DNA of 64,000 bases from Rhodothermaceae bacterium (GCA_009841335.1 VXLY01000112.1:26883-90882); one strand, 5' to 3'. Shown: positions 36,058-46,505, counted from the first letter of the stretch. Notes: generated from the sequence alone by a model not told the origin. Made by a program: numbers and translations.

Positions 36058-37455
36058 TCAGTATGCGTTACGATTAACAAATCCCTTCCAAACGGTCAAG
36101 ATCATGATTTTAATATCCAGATACAGGGACCAGTTCTGAATATAATAGAGATCATGTTGAATGCGTTTTTCCAAGGATGTATTTCCACGCCATCCATTGA
36201 CTTGCGCCCAGCCGGTGATCCCTGCTTTCATCTTGTGCCGCTGCATATAGCGTGGAATACGGTTCTTGAAATCCTCAATAAACACGGGTCGCTCCGGTCT
36301 CGGGCCGACGACCGACATATCTCCTTTCAGCACGTTAATGAACTGCGGCAGCTCATCAAGGGAGGTACGCCGAAGAATACGACCGATTGGGGTTGCCCGA
36401 TTTTCACCCTTTTTTGCCCAGACCGCTCCAGACTCTTTCTCCGCAGTTACCGGCATGGAGCGAAACTTCAGCATGTTGAAGCACAACCCATTGAGCCCCA
36501 TGCGCTCTTGTTTATAGAGCACGGGCCCCTTTGAAGAGAGAAGCACCAAGGCGGCAATTATGAGCAGGATCGGCGAAAGAATAATTAGCACCAGCAAAGA
36601 AAACCCAACATCAAGACACCTTTTGACAAACCTCCGAAAGTCGATTGGTGCTTCATCAATAATATGAAGTACGGGGAGGCCATCGACGTCAGTTATGCGG
36701 CTGTTGATGATATCATGTTGCAGGAGGTCCGGTACGAGGCAAACATGCACGAGGCGTGTGGAGAGCGAGCTAAGTAGGGTTTCGATCTTACCGACTGCGT
36801 GGAGGGGCAGGGCGATGTAAACGTAATGGATTGGATTTTCTGCCGCATCCAGCAGCGGCAACACATCATCCACTTTCCCCAATACGTCCGGTTCTTCGGT
36901 TTTGTGATCATCCAGGAAGCCAATCACCTGGAATCCCATCCACGGATAAAGTTCAAAGGATTTGGCGAGCCGCCTTCCGGCAGTTCCAGCTCCGACAATA
37001 AGAACGCGCCGCAAGTGACGGCCGCGTCGACGTGCACTCCGTACGAAAAAATATATAGAAAGCCGCAGCGCAACCATAGAGATGGGGGCCAGTGCAGCAA
37101 AGAGTAGAATGGTAAGGCGCGAAACGTTAAAGTCACGATAGAACGACAGGAAGGCCAGTGTGATGATCAGCGCCAGGCCGACAGATTTAGCCACACTGCG
37201 TATCAGCGTAGTCCAGCGCTGTGCGCGATTCGGCACATAGAGGCCCGATGCCCAGAAAGTGAGTGCTGCAGAAATCAGGATCCATGGCAAGAATGTCAGA
37301 TATCGACTCAACGGATGCCACTCGGGAAGCGGGACGGGCCAGGTGACGAGGATCTCGAACCGGAGGTAGTAAGCAGCAATCCAGGAACAGCCAACTAGCA
37401 GCATATCCATGAAGAATAGCAGTTGTTGGTAGAATCGGCTCTGCTCCTGCAGCAT
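36058..37455 (-). CDS. Undecaprenyl-phosphate glucose (hexose-1-phosphate) transferase
   Basis: A 465-residue polyisoprenyl-phosphate hexose-1-phosphate transferase of the WcaJ/WbaP type. About five N-terminal membrane helices are followed by a nucleotide-fold domain (VLIVGAGTAGRRLAKSF ... VIGFLDDH) and the catalytic domain (KRCLDVGFSLLVL, YKQERMGLNG, FNMLKFRSM, RTSLDELPQFINVLKGDMS, VGPRPERP, GWAQVNGWRG, DLYYIQNWSLYLDIKI). It loads the first sugar phosphate onto undecaprenyl phosphate for an exopolysaccharide or O-antigen. The GT2 fusion protein at 40848-42899 in the same run carries a decayed copy of the same domain type. The start has room for an unclear ribosome binding site only. Confidence 0.94.
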   Translation of the reverse strand: MLQEQSRFYQQLLFFMDMLLVGCSWIAAYYLRFEILVTWPVPLPEWHPLSRYLTFLPWILISAALTFWASGLYVPNRAQRWTTLIRSVAKSVGLALIITLAFLSFYRDFNVSRLTILLFAALAPISMVALRLSIYFFVRSARRRGRHLRRVLIVGAGTAGRRLAKSFELYPWMGFQVIGFLDDHKTEEPDVLGKVDDVLPLLDAAENPIHYVYIALPLHAVGKIETLLSSLSTRLVHVCLVPDLLQHDIINSRITDVDGLPVLHIIDEAPIDFRRFVKRCLDVGFSLLVLIILSPILLIIAALVLLSSKGPVLYKQERMGLNGLCFNMLKFRSMPVTAEKESGAVWAKKGENRATPIGRILRRTSLDELPQFINVLKGDMSVVGPRPERPVFIEDFKNRIPRYMQRHKMKAGITGWAQVNGWRGNTSLEKRIQHDLYYIQNWSLYLDIKIMILTVWKGFVNRNAY

Positions 37456-37505
37456 GGTGATTACCTATATCTAGAAAGGTTGTACCTGATGAGGGGAAAC
37501 AGGGT

Positions 37506-38759
37506 TTATTCCGATAGCTCGAGAAGCTGCATTGCAGTGTGCAGCAGCACATTTGCCCCTTCAACACAGGCTTCCCATGGTGTATACTCGCGGAACGAGT
37601 GACTGAAACCGCCCGCGGAGGGAACGAATATCAGGCCGGCTGGGCAAAGGGTTGCCATTGACTGGGCATCGTGTCCGGCCAGTGAGGGCAGACGCCGGCT
37701 GGACAGTCCGAGCAGGTCGACCGCTGATTCAAATTGCTCAACAATGGTAGGTGCCATTTTGCGTTCAGCAACGGATTCAAGGTGCTGGAAATCAACCTTT
37801 AGGTCAAATTTTGCAGATATGCTCAGGGAGGATTCCCGAAGAGCCTGTTCCAGCTCACTTGCGCGCGTAGCATCCTCGCTGCGCAATTCCATGAATACAG
37901 TCACGCGGTTGGCTACAATGTTAAAGGCGCCTGGTGAGAAGTCCATACGCCCCACTGTGGCAACGCAATCGGGGTAATCGTCCATTACCGTTTTCTGGAC
38001 CATGAGGCAGAATTCGGCTGCTCCGAGTGCTGCGTCGCGGCGCTTGTTCATGGGCGTCGTACCAGCATGATTACTTTGCCCCAGGAACGTAACCAGGAAC
38101 ATATGAATACCGACCATGCCGGTCACCACACCGATATCAGTCTCGCTACGCTCCAGACGTGTGCCTTGCTCGATATGCAATTCCAGGTAAGCTTGCAGAC
38201 TATCCGGTGGTCGGGCAGCATCCAACAGGCCGCTGATTGACAGTCCGGCTCTTTCTAATGCTCTTTGAAAAGCTTCTGGGTCTCCCCTCGGGTTGGTCAA
38301 ATCGTTCCGGGTCAGTTGTCCTGACATGGCGCGGCTTCCAAGAAGTGAAACCCATGTTCCCTCTTCGTCCGTAAAGTCGATGACCTCAACGGGCATTTCT
38401 GCATCTGCTTCATGATCGCGCAAGACCTGCATTACTTCAAATGCCGCTGCCACGCCCAGTGCGCCGTCAAATCGTCCGCCATTCGCTACGGAGTCAAGAT
38501 GGGAGCCCAATAACAGCACGGGTTTTCCTGTCCCGGAGAGAGCATAGCACGCAGAAAGGTTGCCTGCAGTATCTTCACGGATCCGAAAACCCCGTTCCCA
38601 GATCATATTTCGGAACGTCTCCCGTGCAGCTAAATGTGCCTCACTCAATGCAGGCCTGTTCAGCCCACCCTCCGGCGTAGCACCATCCCGTGTAAGCCGT
38701 GAGAAATCCTCCAGAAATCGCTTCTCATTGACGCGAATGGTCTCTCTCGGAGTTGTCAT
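37506..38759 (-). CDS. M20-family Zn-dependent amidohydrolase (allantoate/N-carbamoyl-amino-acid type)
   Basis: A 417-residue cytoplasmic enzyme. Metal-binding motifs are in order: GSHLDSVANGGRFDGALG (His, Asp), TDEEGTW (Glu-Glu), ELHIEQG (His) and the C-terminal GGFSHSFREYTP (His). The dimerisation region with FLGQSNHAGTTPM and AGHDAQSMA fits the branch of N-carbamoyl-L-amino-acid hydrolase, beta-ureidopropionase and allantoate amidohydrolase. These split C-N bonds in purine or pyrimidine breakdown. Neighbours give no clue to which; no other ureide genes are present. The 148 bases upstream hold no gene. Confidence 0.92.
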   Translation of the reverse strand: MTTPRETIRVNEKRFLEDFSRLTRDGATPEGGLNRPALSEAHLAARETFRNMIWERGFRIREDTAGNLSACYALSGTGKPVLLLGSHLDSVANGGRFDGALGVAAAFEVMQVLRDHEADAEMPVEVIDFTDEEGTWVSLLGSRAMSGQLTRNDLTNPRGDPEAFQRALERAGLSISGLLDAARPPDSLQAYLELHIEQGTRLERSETDIGVVTGMVGIHMFLVTFLGQSNHAGTTPMNKRRDAALGAAEFCLMVQKTVMDDYPDCVATVGRMDFSPGAFNIVANRVTVFMELRSEDATRASELEQALRESSLSISAKFDLKVDFQHLESVAERKMAPTIVEQFESAVDLLGLSSRRLPSLAGHDAQSMATLCPAGLIFVPSAGGFSHSFREYTPWEACVEGANVLLHTAMQLLELSE

Positions 38760-38907
38760 TACTGTATATGTTCGCGGTAAGAAGATCCTGCCTTAAGCCG
38801 AAAGCATGCATTGTACGCTGTGCACACTGCACCAATCCCAAAACTTGACGTAGTGGTTTACGTGTCTAGAGCCATATGTTGAGGCAATAAACTGGCAGTA
38901 CTCCTGT

Positions 38908-39798
38908 CTAGCAAACATTGAGCGCTAGGTCTATCGCCCGAACGGAGTGTGTGAGTGCACCGCAGGAGAGATAGTCCACGCCAGTTGTCGCAATGATGGG
39001 AGCTGTTTTCAGCGTAATACCTCCTGTTGCTTCGGTTTTTACTCGACCGTCAATATAATCTACGGCCTGCTTTAACCGTGAGCAGTCTATTGTGCCATCA
39101 GTTTTATGAACTGTCATATTATCGAGCAGGAGTACATCAATCAGCTCGGCAACTGTGATGGCCTCCTCAACCTCTGCCATTGTACGGGCTTCCACGTCAA
39201 TCAGGTAGTGGGGTAGCTTCTTTGCGGCGCGACGCACAGATGCTGCAAGACCTCCAACAGCCTCAATGTGGTTGTCTTTGATCAGTACTCGGTCGTATAG
39301 GCCAATGCGATGATTGACTCCTCCTCCCAGTATAACCGCCCATTTATCTAGAAGTCGTAATCCAGGGGCTGTTTTACGCGTGTCACGAACAAGGGGCTTG
39401 CTCCCCGGCATACTTTCAACTATGGACGCGGTTGTGGTGGCAATCCCGCTCATTCGCTGCAGGACGTTCAGGGCTAGACGTTCAGCCGTAAGTATAGAGC
39501 GTAGTGAACCTGCGACCGTGCCAATTACAGCCTCTGCCAATACGTGGTCACCATCTTCGAAAACCCAGTTACACTCCACCGTTGGATCAACCAGCGTGAA
39601 GGTGTACTGGGCAGCCACTAGGCCAGCAACCACGCCGTCCTCTCGCATCACCAGATTTCCCCTGCCCTGATGATGTTCTGGAATCAGTGCGTTTGAGGTG
39701 ATATCACCTTCGCCAACATCTTCCGCCAAAGCATTCCGGAGAATGCATGTCAGGCTTTTTGGTGACAAATAGCCGGGGAACTGTTCACGGGCACGCAT
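38908..39798 (-). CDS. nadC: Nicotinate-nucleotide diphosphorylase (carboxylating)
   Basis: The 296-residue form starts at the ATG at 39798, 7 bases after the accA stop. A longer reading from TTG at 39822 would overlap accA and is less likely. NadC makes nicotinate mononucleotide from quinolinate and PRPP. Motifs are LAEDVGEGDITS, LNVLQRMSGIAT, RDTRKTAPGLRLLDKWAV, GGGVNHRIGL, LIKDNHI, VEARTMAEVEEA, LLDNMT and TGGITL with SCGALTHS at the end. All key Arg, His and Lys residues of the active site are present. Together with pnuC in the same run this concentrates NAD supply. Confidence 0.96.
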   Translation of the reverse strand: MRAREQFPGYLSPKSLTCILRNALAEDVGEGDITSNALIPEHHQGRGNLVMREDGVVAGLVAAQYTFTLVDPTVECNWVFEDGDHVLAEAVIGTVAGSLRSILTAERLALNVLQRMSGIATTTASIVESMPGSKPLVRDTRKTAPGLRLLDKWAVILGGGVNHRIGLYDRVLIKDNHIEAVGGLAASVRRAAKKLPHYLIDVEARTMAEVEEAITVAELIDVLLLDNMTVHKTDGTIDCSRLKQAVDYIDGRVKTEATGGITLKTAPIIATTGVDYLSCGALTHSVRAIDLALNVC

Positions 39799-39805
39799 GA
39801 AGGTA

Positions 39806-40798
39806 CTATGACGCCACGTCAAACTTCCCCATCTGGTCGAACCGCTTCAGGCGTTGATTCAACAGGTCTTCCGTGGACAATTGATTCAGTTCCTGCAGTG
39901 CCTCGCAAATGGCCTGGCCAACATACTTGTACGTCTTCTCCGGATCGGCATGTGCACCGCCCAAGGGTTCTTTCACAATTTGATCAACGATACCTACATC
40001 GACAAGGTCAGGTGCGGTGAGCTTTAATGCACGAGCGGCCTCTTCCTTATAATCCCAGGATCTCCACAAAATGGAAGAGCAGCTTTCCGGGGAGATCACC
40101 GAGTACCAGGCGTTTTCCAGCATAAGCATACGATCACCAACTCCGATGCCCAGTGCGCCACCTGAAGCTCCTTCTCCGATAACGACAATGACAATCGGGA
40201 CTTCAAGGCGCGCCATAACAAACAGATTTCGGGCAATTGCTTCTGCCTGTCCACGCTCTTCTGCATCCATACCAGGATAGGCGCCGGGCGTATCCAACAG
40301 GCAGACAATGGGCTTGCCAAACTTTTCTGCAAGTTGCATATGTCGCCGAGCTTTCCGGTATCCCTCCGGATTGGGCATACCGAAGCGGCGATAGCGGCGT
40401 GCTTTGGTGTCACGCCCCTTTTGATGGCCGACTACGAGTATGGTGTGATCCTGATGGTCGAATTGCTCGCCGCGCAGCGTAGCAAAGCCGCTTACAATTG
40501 CCGGATCGTCCCCAAAGCATCGGTCTCCGTGCAATTCCATGAACCCCTCTGTGAGCGCAGTGATGTAATCTTTGGTATAGGGTCGCAGGGGATGTCTGGC
40601 AATCTGTACACGCTGCCAACGGGTCAGGTTGCCGTAGACGGAAGCGCGCAGCTCCTGGATACGCGTTGCGAGCGCGTCAATTTCGTCAGAGAGGTCTGCC
40701 TCGCTTGTTTCGATGGTCCGCATCTCGTCAAGCTTTTGCTCAAGCTCAACGATCGGTTTTTCGAAGTCCAGCAGAAATTTATTGGATTTATTAGGCAT
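39806..40798 (-). CDS. accA: Acetyl-CoA carboxylase carboxyltransferase subunit alpha
   Basis: Starting at the ATG at 40798 gives 330 residues beginning [16 protein letters not shown], which matches the usual AccA N-terminus. The open frame extends 57 codons upstream without AccA similarity. The N-terminal coiled coil ([12 protein letters not shown]) is followed by the carboxyltransferase core ([63 protein letters not shown]). With AccD and the biotin subunits, encoded elsewhere, it makes malonyl-CoA for fatty acids. It lies 49 bases downstream of the GT2 gene and 7 bases before nadC. Confidence 0.96.
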   Translation of the reverse strand: MPNKSNKFLLDFEKPIVELEQKLDEMRTIETSEADLSDEIDALATRIQELRASVYGNLTRWQRVQIARHPLRPYTKDYITALTEGFMELHGDRCFGDDPAIVSGFATLRGEQFDHQDHTILVVGHQKGRDTKARRYRRFGMPNPEGYRKARRHMQLAEKFGKPIVCLLDTPGAYPGMDAEERGQAEAIARNLFVMARLEVPIVIVVIGEGASGGALGIGVGDRMLMLENAWYSVISPESCSSILWRSWDYKEEAARALKLTAPDLVDVGIVDQIVKEPLGGAHADPEKTYKYVGQAICEALQELNQLSTEDLLNQRLKRFDQMGKFDVAS

Positions 40799-40847
40799 CC
40801 TTGGCACTGGAGGGGCCGGGATCAACAAGTACAAGGGGCGACTGTTC

Positions 40848-42899
40848 CTAAGCCGGTGCCCGCAGGGCGCGTATGGCGATGAACCAGTCCAGTACAGCGG
40901 ACTGATTCCGTACGTAGTACCAGTACGCCTGCTCAGTTTCCTCAGTCGGGCGTCTGATATTTGGACCAAGCATTTCGCTTACAGCAAATACCCCGGGTTG
41001 AAGCTGCCACTCGGCAGGAGGGATAAACCCGCTTCCCTCGTGGAATCCGATTAAAGGGAGCTGTCCTCGCAGAACCGCACGCCACTGGCTGGTTCGTTCG
41101 CTTCTTCGCATCCACCTGGAGCGCGGGCCTGCCATCTTGGCAGCTAGCCAAACAACCGGATGAATGATAGCGCCGGCCAAAGCAGCCAAGATGTCAGACA
41201 CCCTGCGCGCAGTGTGCGAGCGCAAGGCTCCGATCACATCTTCGGCCTCAAGAACGGGTGGTTTGCCCAGTTTTTCAATGGACGTTTTGCCGATCATGTG
41301 GTCCTGCCCCGCATCAACGATATGCGTTTGCACAGGTAGTCCGGCAAGCTGCTGCATTAGTGCAAATATTTTCTTGTTCGTTAGACTCGCGGATGCGAAA
41401 ATTATGGACTGAATATCATGTACGCGTACAATATCACGCAGCTGATCATAATCACCAAAATGCGGCAGCTTAGATGACACGTTGCGTGTACCATTTTGTG
41501 TTGCAATTCCCACCAGAGTGTACTGTGGCATCTGCTGTACAGCCTGAAGATCGGCATCGGAAAGATTTCCTGCGATGAGTGTACGGCGGTTCAGACGCTG
41601 GCGGGTTCTGGGAATCAGGCGTACCGCAGACAAAACCAGCATACAGGCAGGCAGACAGGCGATCACAACTGCACGGGAGAATGCTATCTGTTTTACAAAG
41701 AATGAGAGTGCCGCCAGCGCAGTGACTGCGGTCAACAGTCCCAGAAATACAAGTCCTAGATATGGCTTGCGTGCCCGGTACCCTCCCGAAGCAGCGATCA
41801 CACCAGTCGTAATCAGGGCGAACAGCGGGGACAGGCCCCAATAGAAGAGTGACATGAATTGCGTTCCGGTCTGGACGGACCGAAACAACCCCAGCGCAGC
41901 CACCACTCCAACGCATAACACCCAGTCACGAACAGCTGTATGGCGCAGCGTGTTTCCGAGTGCGGTTATCAACCCACGCACAACGACGGCCAGATGTAAA
42001 ACCCACAGGAAGGCTTTGGGATAATCTTCGCTCAAATGCTTTCTGGCAAAGCGCGCCATCGCGCTGTGGAAAAGGCGTACATACCTGAGGTCCCCCTTTT
42101 TTGTACTCTCACCCTTGTAGTGAATGATCTGGGTTTCTGGCGTGTAGTAGATCGCCCAGCCGGCTTTCTGGATCCGGTAACACAGATCCAGGTCTTCGCC
42201 ATACATGAAGAATTTCTCATCAAACAGTCCAGCACCGCCCGGGTCAGTTTCGTTATTTGACGATCCTGTGAGCGCAGTACTTCGCACAAACATGCAGGAA
42301 CCGCTTAGCGCGTCAACCTTTGCCACTTCATCCTGAGGCAGGAATGTGAGGTTATAGCGACCAAATGTTTTGCTCCGCGGAAATAATCGACTGAGTCCGA
42401 TCATGCGGTAGAATGCAATTTCGGGGGTAGGGAATGATCGGCGACTCTCCAGGGCAAAGGTTCCGTCGGGATTAAGGATACGGCACCCCATAGCCCCGGC
42501 ATCTGGATGGGTGTCCATAAAATTCGTAAGAACGCTAATCGTGTCCTCCTCAACGATTGTGTCCGGGTTCAGGATAAACAGATATTCCCCGCCGGCTTCG
42601 CGAATCGCCTGGTTGTTAGCCGCAGAAAATCCCACGTTCGAGCGATTGGCAATGATCACGACTTCTGGAAACTCCTCACGCAGCATACCGACTGATCCAT
42701 CTACCGAATTATTATCAATCACAATAATTTCGGCAGGAATGTCGGCCAGTGATCGATTGACGCTACGGAGAGCCTGGCGAAGGAGGTCCCTCACGTTATA
42801 ATTAACGATGATCACCGATACCTTCAGAGGCTCGCTGGATGTGCCAGCGCCCGCTGCCGGTGAAAATGGCTGGTTACCGGTCATACCGCAAGAACCCAT
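40848..42899 (-). CDS. GT2 glycosyltransferase fused to a degenerate sugar-phosphate-transferase-like domain
   Basis: A 683-residue protein. Residues ~25-270 are a family 2 glycosyltransferase ([47 protein letters not shown] with the DxD-like metal site, then [15 protein letters not shown]), most like rhamnosyltransferases of polysaccharide synthesis. After a helix pair come about four membrane helices (~310-425), then a nucleotide-fold part ([11 protein letters not shown] ... [10 protein letters not shown]) and an end that resembles polyprenyl glycosylphosphotransferases ([42 protein letters not shown]). The KFRSM and DELPQ motifs of active enzymes are missing, so the C-terminal part is probably inactive. 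An ATG five codons in is an alternative start. A broken copy of its 5' end lies at 48738-49110. Confidence 0.88.
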   Translation of the reverse strand: MGSCGMTGNQPFSPAAGAGTSSEPLKVSVIIVNYNVRDLLRQALRSVNRSLADIPAEIIVIDNNSVDGSVGMLREEFPEVVIIANRSNVGFSAANNQAIREAGGEYLFILNPDTIVEEDTISVLTNFMDTHPDAGAMGCRILNPDGTFALESRRSFPTPEIAFYRMIGLSRLFPRSKTFGRYNLTFLPQDEVAKVDALSGSCMFVRSTALTGSSNNETDPGGAGLFDEKFFMYGEDLDLCYRIQKAGWAIYYTPETQIIHYKGESTKKGDLRYVRLFHSAMARFARKHLSEDYPKAFLWVLHLAVVVRGLITALGNTLRHTAVRDWVLCVGVVAALGLFRSVQTGTQFMSLFYWGLSPLFALITTGVIAASGGYRARKPYLGLVFLGLLTAVTALAALSFFVKQIAFSRAVVIACLPACMLVLSAVRLIPRTRQRLNRRTLIAGNLSDADLQAVQQMPQYTLVGIATQNGTRNVSSKLPHFGDYDQLRDIVRVHDIQSIIFASASLTNKKIFALMQQLAGLPVQTHIVDAGQDHMIGKTSIEKLGKPPVLEAEDVIGALRSHTARRVSDILAALAGAIIHPVVWLAAKMAGPRSRWMRRSERTSQWRAVLRGQLPLIGFHEGSGFIPPAEWQLQPGVFAVSEMLGPNIRRPTEETEQAYWYYVRNQSAVLDWFIAIRALRAPA

Positions 42900-43166
42900 T
42901 CAACACAATTTTGCTCCATGAGCAACAGCTCAAGGCGGCGTTGTTTTCGTACATCCTTTTGATCGTGTACAGTGCGTCGGTTGTTCGGCCCGTTCGGATA
43001 ACAATGAGCAGTGCGGAAGGCAAAACACGAAGCCGCAGACAGTGGCGTTGGTTGATTATCAACGTGCTTTTTGCAGCGAGCGGCAAACCACCTTGATTCA
43101 TTACTCTATGTGATCGGACATGGAGTTTAGATTAACATCGGTATTACCCGATGTATTAAAACCCCG

Positions 43167-43201
43167 CGCATCCACCTATAGCGATGGTGGATGAATGCGC
43201 A
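43167..43201. other. Imperfect hairpin between divergent genes
   Basis: GCGCAT...CCACC pairs with GGTGGATGAATGCGC (two short stems with a bulge). It lies between the divergent GT2 gene and the propeller gene at 43331. There is no T-run, so it is not a classic terminator. The gap 42900-43330 otherwise holds the GT2 upstream region, of which the first ~120 bases are also present in the broken copy at 48738-49110. Confidence 0.3.
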
Positions 43202-43330
43202 CGGAACAGAATTTGCTTTTGGAGTCCCATAGTCTGTTGCGCCATAGGGAATTGCAACGCAAACAGTCTCTTACTTGGATAGCGGTAACATACAGTTGAA
43301 ATGCCAGACATGACTCAAATTTCTGTGTTT

Positions 43331-44359
43331 ATGCGAAAAAGGGATCAGGTTAAATGGGGCGCGTTGTGGCTCCTCTTAGTAACAATTGGATGCAATTCAG
43401 GTACTGAATACGTGACTCTGGAAGGACTTGCAATTCCCGTACAACTCCAAGCCAACGTTGAGCGGGAGTGGCGTCAGGTTTCTCTGCGGCAGCTCTATGA
43501 AGTGCCTCGTGAGTCTGGAATCGAGTTGTATATGCCTGGGCCATTCAGGATTGGATCTGATGGCGCCTTGTATTACATGGATCCAGGGGACATGAAAATC
43601 AAGCATTTTGATGCTGATGGGTATTTCAAGCACTCCTACGGGGGGCTTGGAGAAGGGCCGGGGGAATTCAGGGTTTTCACGGAGGCTGGCATCTTGGGAG
43701 ATTCTGTTCTGTACGTCACCGACTTCACCCGCCGGGCCATCTCATTTTTTGCGGTAGACAGTTCGACGCTCCTCTACCGCATACCGAACATACATGCTCA
43801 CAAATACAGGATCACGCAGGGTGGTCGGGCCTATTGGATTGACCTGGAGAGTGATTCACTGCTGGGGACTAGTACAAGCAAACACGACGCTCGCTTTATT
43901 GGTTCGATGATCAAGGGTCAATCTGCGGTACATCGATCGCTTACGGGGGGACATATTGCCCCATATCAGGAGGACATTGTTTACATTCCGTCAAAATATC
44001 CGATTCTGATACGCTATGATTCCGCTGGAACCGTGATTTACGCGCGCACCACCCCGGATTTCGAGACTGCAGAGTTGCCCAGTTTGGAAAGGCTAGACAC
44101 GGCCGCCGGATTCGGCACACTTGTGCGAGGCCGATCACTCAATGGTCATAGCGAGATATATGGTGACAAGCTGGTTGTATACGCTAACGTGGCAGCGTCG
44201 GAAAAGGCTTTTGACGTTTACGACGCGGCCACGGGCAATTATGAATATTCTGTCTCCGTGCCTTGGGGGCGCATCCACTTTGGATCGTATGATCCCATGC
44301 GCAAGCGCGTTTGGCAGGTCCGGGATACCACGGTAGCGGTATATGCCGTAGACCCCTAG
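43331..44359 (+). CDS. 6-bladed beta-propeller lipoprotein
   Basis: A 342-residue protein starting at the ATG at 43331, which gives a compact lipoprotein signal ending in the lipobox VTIGC. The frame itself opens 10 codons earlier. The signature GLGEGPGEF and repeated short blades (YYMDPGDMKIKHFDADG, LYVTDFTRRAISFF) place it with the PF17170-like 6-bladed propellers, as two others in the window. It is presumably anchored in the inner or outer membrane facing the periplasm. It stands alone on the plus strand, divergent from the GT2 gene. Ligand and role unknown. Confidence 0.84.
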   Translation: MRKRDQVKWGALWLLLVTIGCNSGTEYVTLEGLAIPVQLQANVEREWRQVSLRQLYEVPRESGIELYMPGPFRIGSDGALYYMDPGDMKIKHFDADGYFKHSYGGLGEGPGEFRVFTEAGILGDSVLYVTDFTRRAISFFAVDSSTLLYRIPNIHAHKYRITQGGRAYWIDLESDSLLGTSTSKHDARFIGSMIKGQSAVHRSLTGGHIAPYQEDIVYIPSKYPILIRYDSAGTVIYARTTPDFETAELPSLERLDTAAGFGTLVRGRSLNGHSEIYGDKLVVYANVAASEKAFDVYDAATGNYEYSVSVPWGRIHFGSYDPMRKRVWQVRDTTVAVYAVDP

Positions 44360-45057
44360 CACGGGAGCGGAAATGCCCACTTTGGAGACTCAGGACCAGA
44401 AAGCCTGCCCTATCAATAAGCGTTTCGTTTGTGACTCAAAAGAGACTGGAGGTTTGGGAAGCGCAAACTCAGCGACACCTCAGATGTGTGTCGCTGTCGG
44501 GCCGAGAGTCGAGCCAGCACCGTCTATACCGGCAAGCGTTTTCACAATGTGAAGACATTGCTTACTCTATGCAATTTCCAGTCCGTGCAAATGCAAAGGA
44601 GGCGATTTCTATACGCCACAAATGAGGTGGCCGTACGCGGCGCTTGGCGCCAGCACGTACGCCTGGTAGTCCGGTATAGCCCCAAATGCCCGTCATCGCG
44701 ATTCTGGGAAGATCTGGAGGCCTTTGTGCGTTCCTGGGACGCTCTCTTGCGGCCTTAAGCGGGTTGGGGTGCGGTAAACGCAATCTATCGAAAACTAGAG
44801 CAATGGATCGTAACCAAACCGACATGAGGTGATTCACGGACTTGACATTACGCTCACATTCAAAGACAGCGTGAATACGCTGCTCTTCTCGTGTTTCATA
44901 ATAGGCGTAATGCAGTCCGAAGCACAAGACATCTCTTCTGAACGTGAAGATGGACACGGTGTGCGGGATGCGCGATTCGATGGTCCGGCCGAGCCCTTTG
45001 CTAACGCATTTCTTGACTAATGCGCCAGTGTTGCACAGTTGTAGCAATACTCGCGAC
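44360..45057. other. Gene-poor stretch between two propeller genes
   Basis: Overlapping short frames occur on both strands, the longest on the minus strand at 44562-45047 (161 residues) and one on the plus strand ending at 44758. Neither shows a signal peptide, domain or repeated motif that I recognise, and the plus frame is Arg/Cys-rich, as decayed sequence often is. Treated as probable relic sequence. Confidence 0.4.
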
Positions 45058-46224
45058 TCAATTTGAACTGATTTCTAGATTCGCAACACTGAGCACAAAG
45101 AAGCCTTCACCGTTCCTCCTCACGAGGTATAGACGATCAGCCGTGTCAATCCACTTGATGCTGATGGACTCCATTACGCGAGCGTTTCCGTTTAACTCAG
45201 GGTTGTCGAATTGCAGCTGGCCATAGCCAACCAAGTCCCCATTCTGATTAAATAGTTCCGCTCGTGGCTCAAAATCCTGTTTCAGTGGTGTCCGAACAGG
45301 GAAATGAAGGATCGCACCTGTGCTCAGGACAGCCACACCGCCACTCCGGCTGAGAATCCTCGCACGGTAGCCTGAGGTTGAAATAGAACCCCTTTTAATG
45401 TCTTGGTTCTCCTCTATATCTTTCTGGCTGACGGGTATGAATGCCCTTGTGGGGACAGGCCCCCCTTTTAGCTTCTCCATGACCCACTTGTCATTTGACC
45501 GTGTGTATCGGTAAATGTACCCACCGTACACGAAAGGAGCCAAGACTATGGTGTCCGTCCCATTGGTTGTCACATACACCGCCCCGGCCACGGTGGAATA
45601 CGCGTTCAGGAATGGATCGTCCATGTCGTAGATATCATCCAATTGGGCAAAAGTCTCTAGTCGGTTAAAATCCGTATCATATGTATGAAGAACCCTGTCG
45701 TCCTTGATACTTGGGCCTCCTTCAGGATTTGCAAAAAGCTCCACATACTTGAGCACAAAGGAACTGTCAAGAGACAGGATTGGCCTCGGCTGGATCGTCC
45801 TCCCGTCTTCTTCAAGAGACTTTGTTGTGAAGCTCCTGCCCATATCCGTGAATATCGTGAGCCGCCGGTTCATTCGGTCGGCCACAATTATCCGGTCGTC
45901 GCCATCTACGTGCATGCCGAAGACTTCCCGCAATTCGCCTGGTCCTTCGCCTCTTTTGCCGACCGTAGTTACATATCGGCCATTCGCGTCGAAAATCCGA
46001 ACGTCCGCGCTTCTTGCATCTTTGACGTAGATGTTACCTCGCGAGTCCGTGCGTACTACTTGGGGGTAATAAAAGAGGTACTCGGCTGGTGCCTCTTCGT
46101 CATCACCTATGATCAAGTGCTCGTGCAGCGTAAAGGTCAACTTCTGAGCCTGCACGGTAGCTAGCATGCAAGCTCCTATGGCAAGCGTGGCACAAATTCG
46201 TCGCAAAGCACGGTTAGCATTCAT
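45058..46224 (-). CDS. Exported 6-bladed beta-propeller protein
   Basis: A 388-residue protein with a Sec signal (cleavage near TVQAQ) rather than a lipobox. Blades read as VVRTDSRGNIYVKDARSADV, IFDANGRYVTTVGKRGEGPGEL and VDGDDRIIVADRMNRRLTIF, the classic NHL/6-bladed propeller pattern with the GEGPGE signature. It is the third member of this family in the window. It lies 281 bases downstream of the 8-Cys mini-protein gene on the same strand, with the thioredoxin-like gene before that, so the three may form a unit. No catalytic residues can be assigned. Confidence 0.86.
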   Translation of the reverse strand: MNANRALRRICATLAIGACMLATVQAQKLTFTLHEHLIIGDDEEAPAEYLFYYPQVVRTDSRGNIYVKDARSADVRIFDANGRYVTTVGKRGEGPGELREVFGMHVDGDDRIIVADRMNRRLTIFTDMGRSFTTKSLEEDGRTIQPRPILSLDSSFVLKYVELFANPEGGPSIKDDRVLHTYDTDFNRLETFAQLDDIYDMDDPFLNAYSTVAGAVYVTTNGTDTIVLAPFVYGGYIYRYTRSNDKWVMEKLKGGPVPTRAFIPVSQKDIEENQDIKRGSISTSGYRARILSRSGGVAVLSTGAILHFPVRTPLKQDFEPRAELFNQNGDLVGYGQLQFDNPELNGNARVMESISIKWIDTADRLYLVRRNGEGFFVLSVANLEISSN

Positions 46225-46505
46225 GTCTACCTGATGTACTTGTGGTAGGCCAAGTGAAAGACTTCATCGTATATCTGCCAAAACGAATGGCTACGGCGAA
46301 GCGGTTCGGCCACTCTGCAAACTGACTTGGTCATCACTGACACGCCTATGGCATAAAGTGAATGGGGCGAGAGCGCTCGCAAGGATGTATCGTGGCTGTC
46401 CAGATCCAGCGCGAGGCTGACAGAAAGCCTGTACCTCCCGGTACGAAAAAAAGATCGCCCACTCTGTGTTCTGTGTACAAATTCTGGGGACCCTTCCAAT
46501 GTCCC

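Noticed and set aside
39799..39822. Longer NadC start at TTG
   Set aside because: It would overlap accA, and the ATG at 39798 fits the known NadC length and the 7-base gap.
44562..45047. 161-codon minus-strand frame
   Set aside because: No recognisable domain, mixed composition and no ribosome binding site; described as part of a gene-poor stretch instead.
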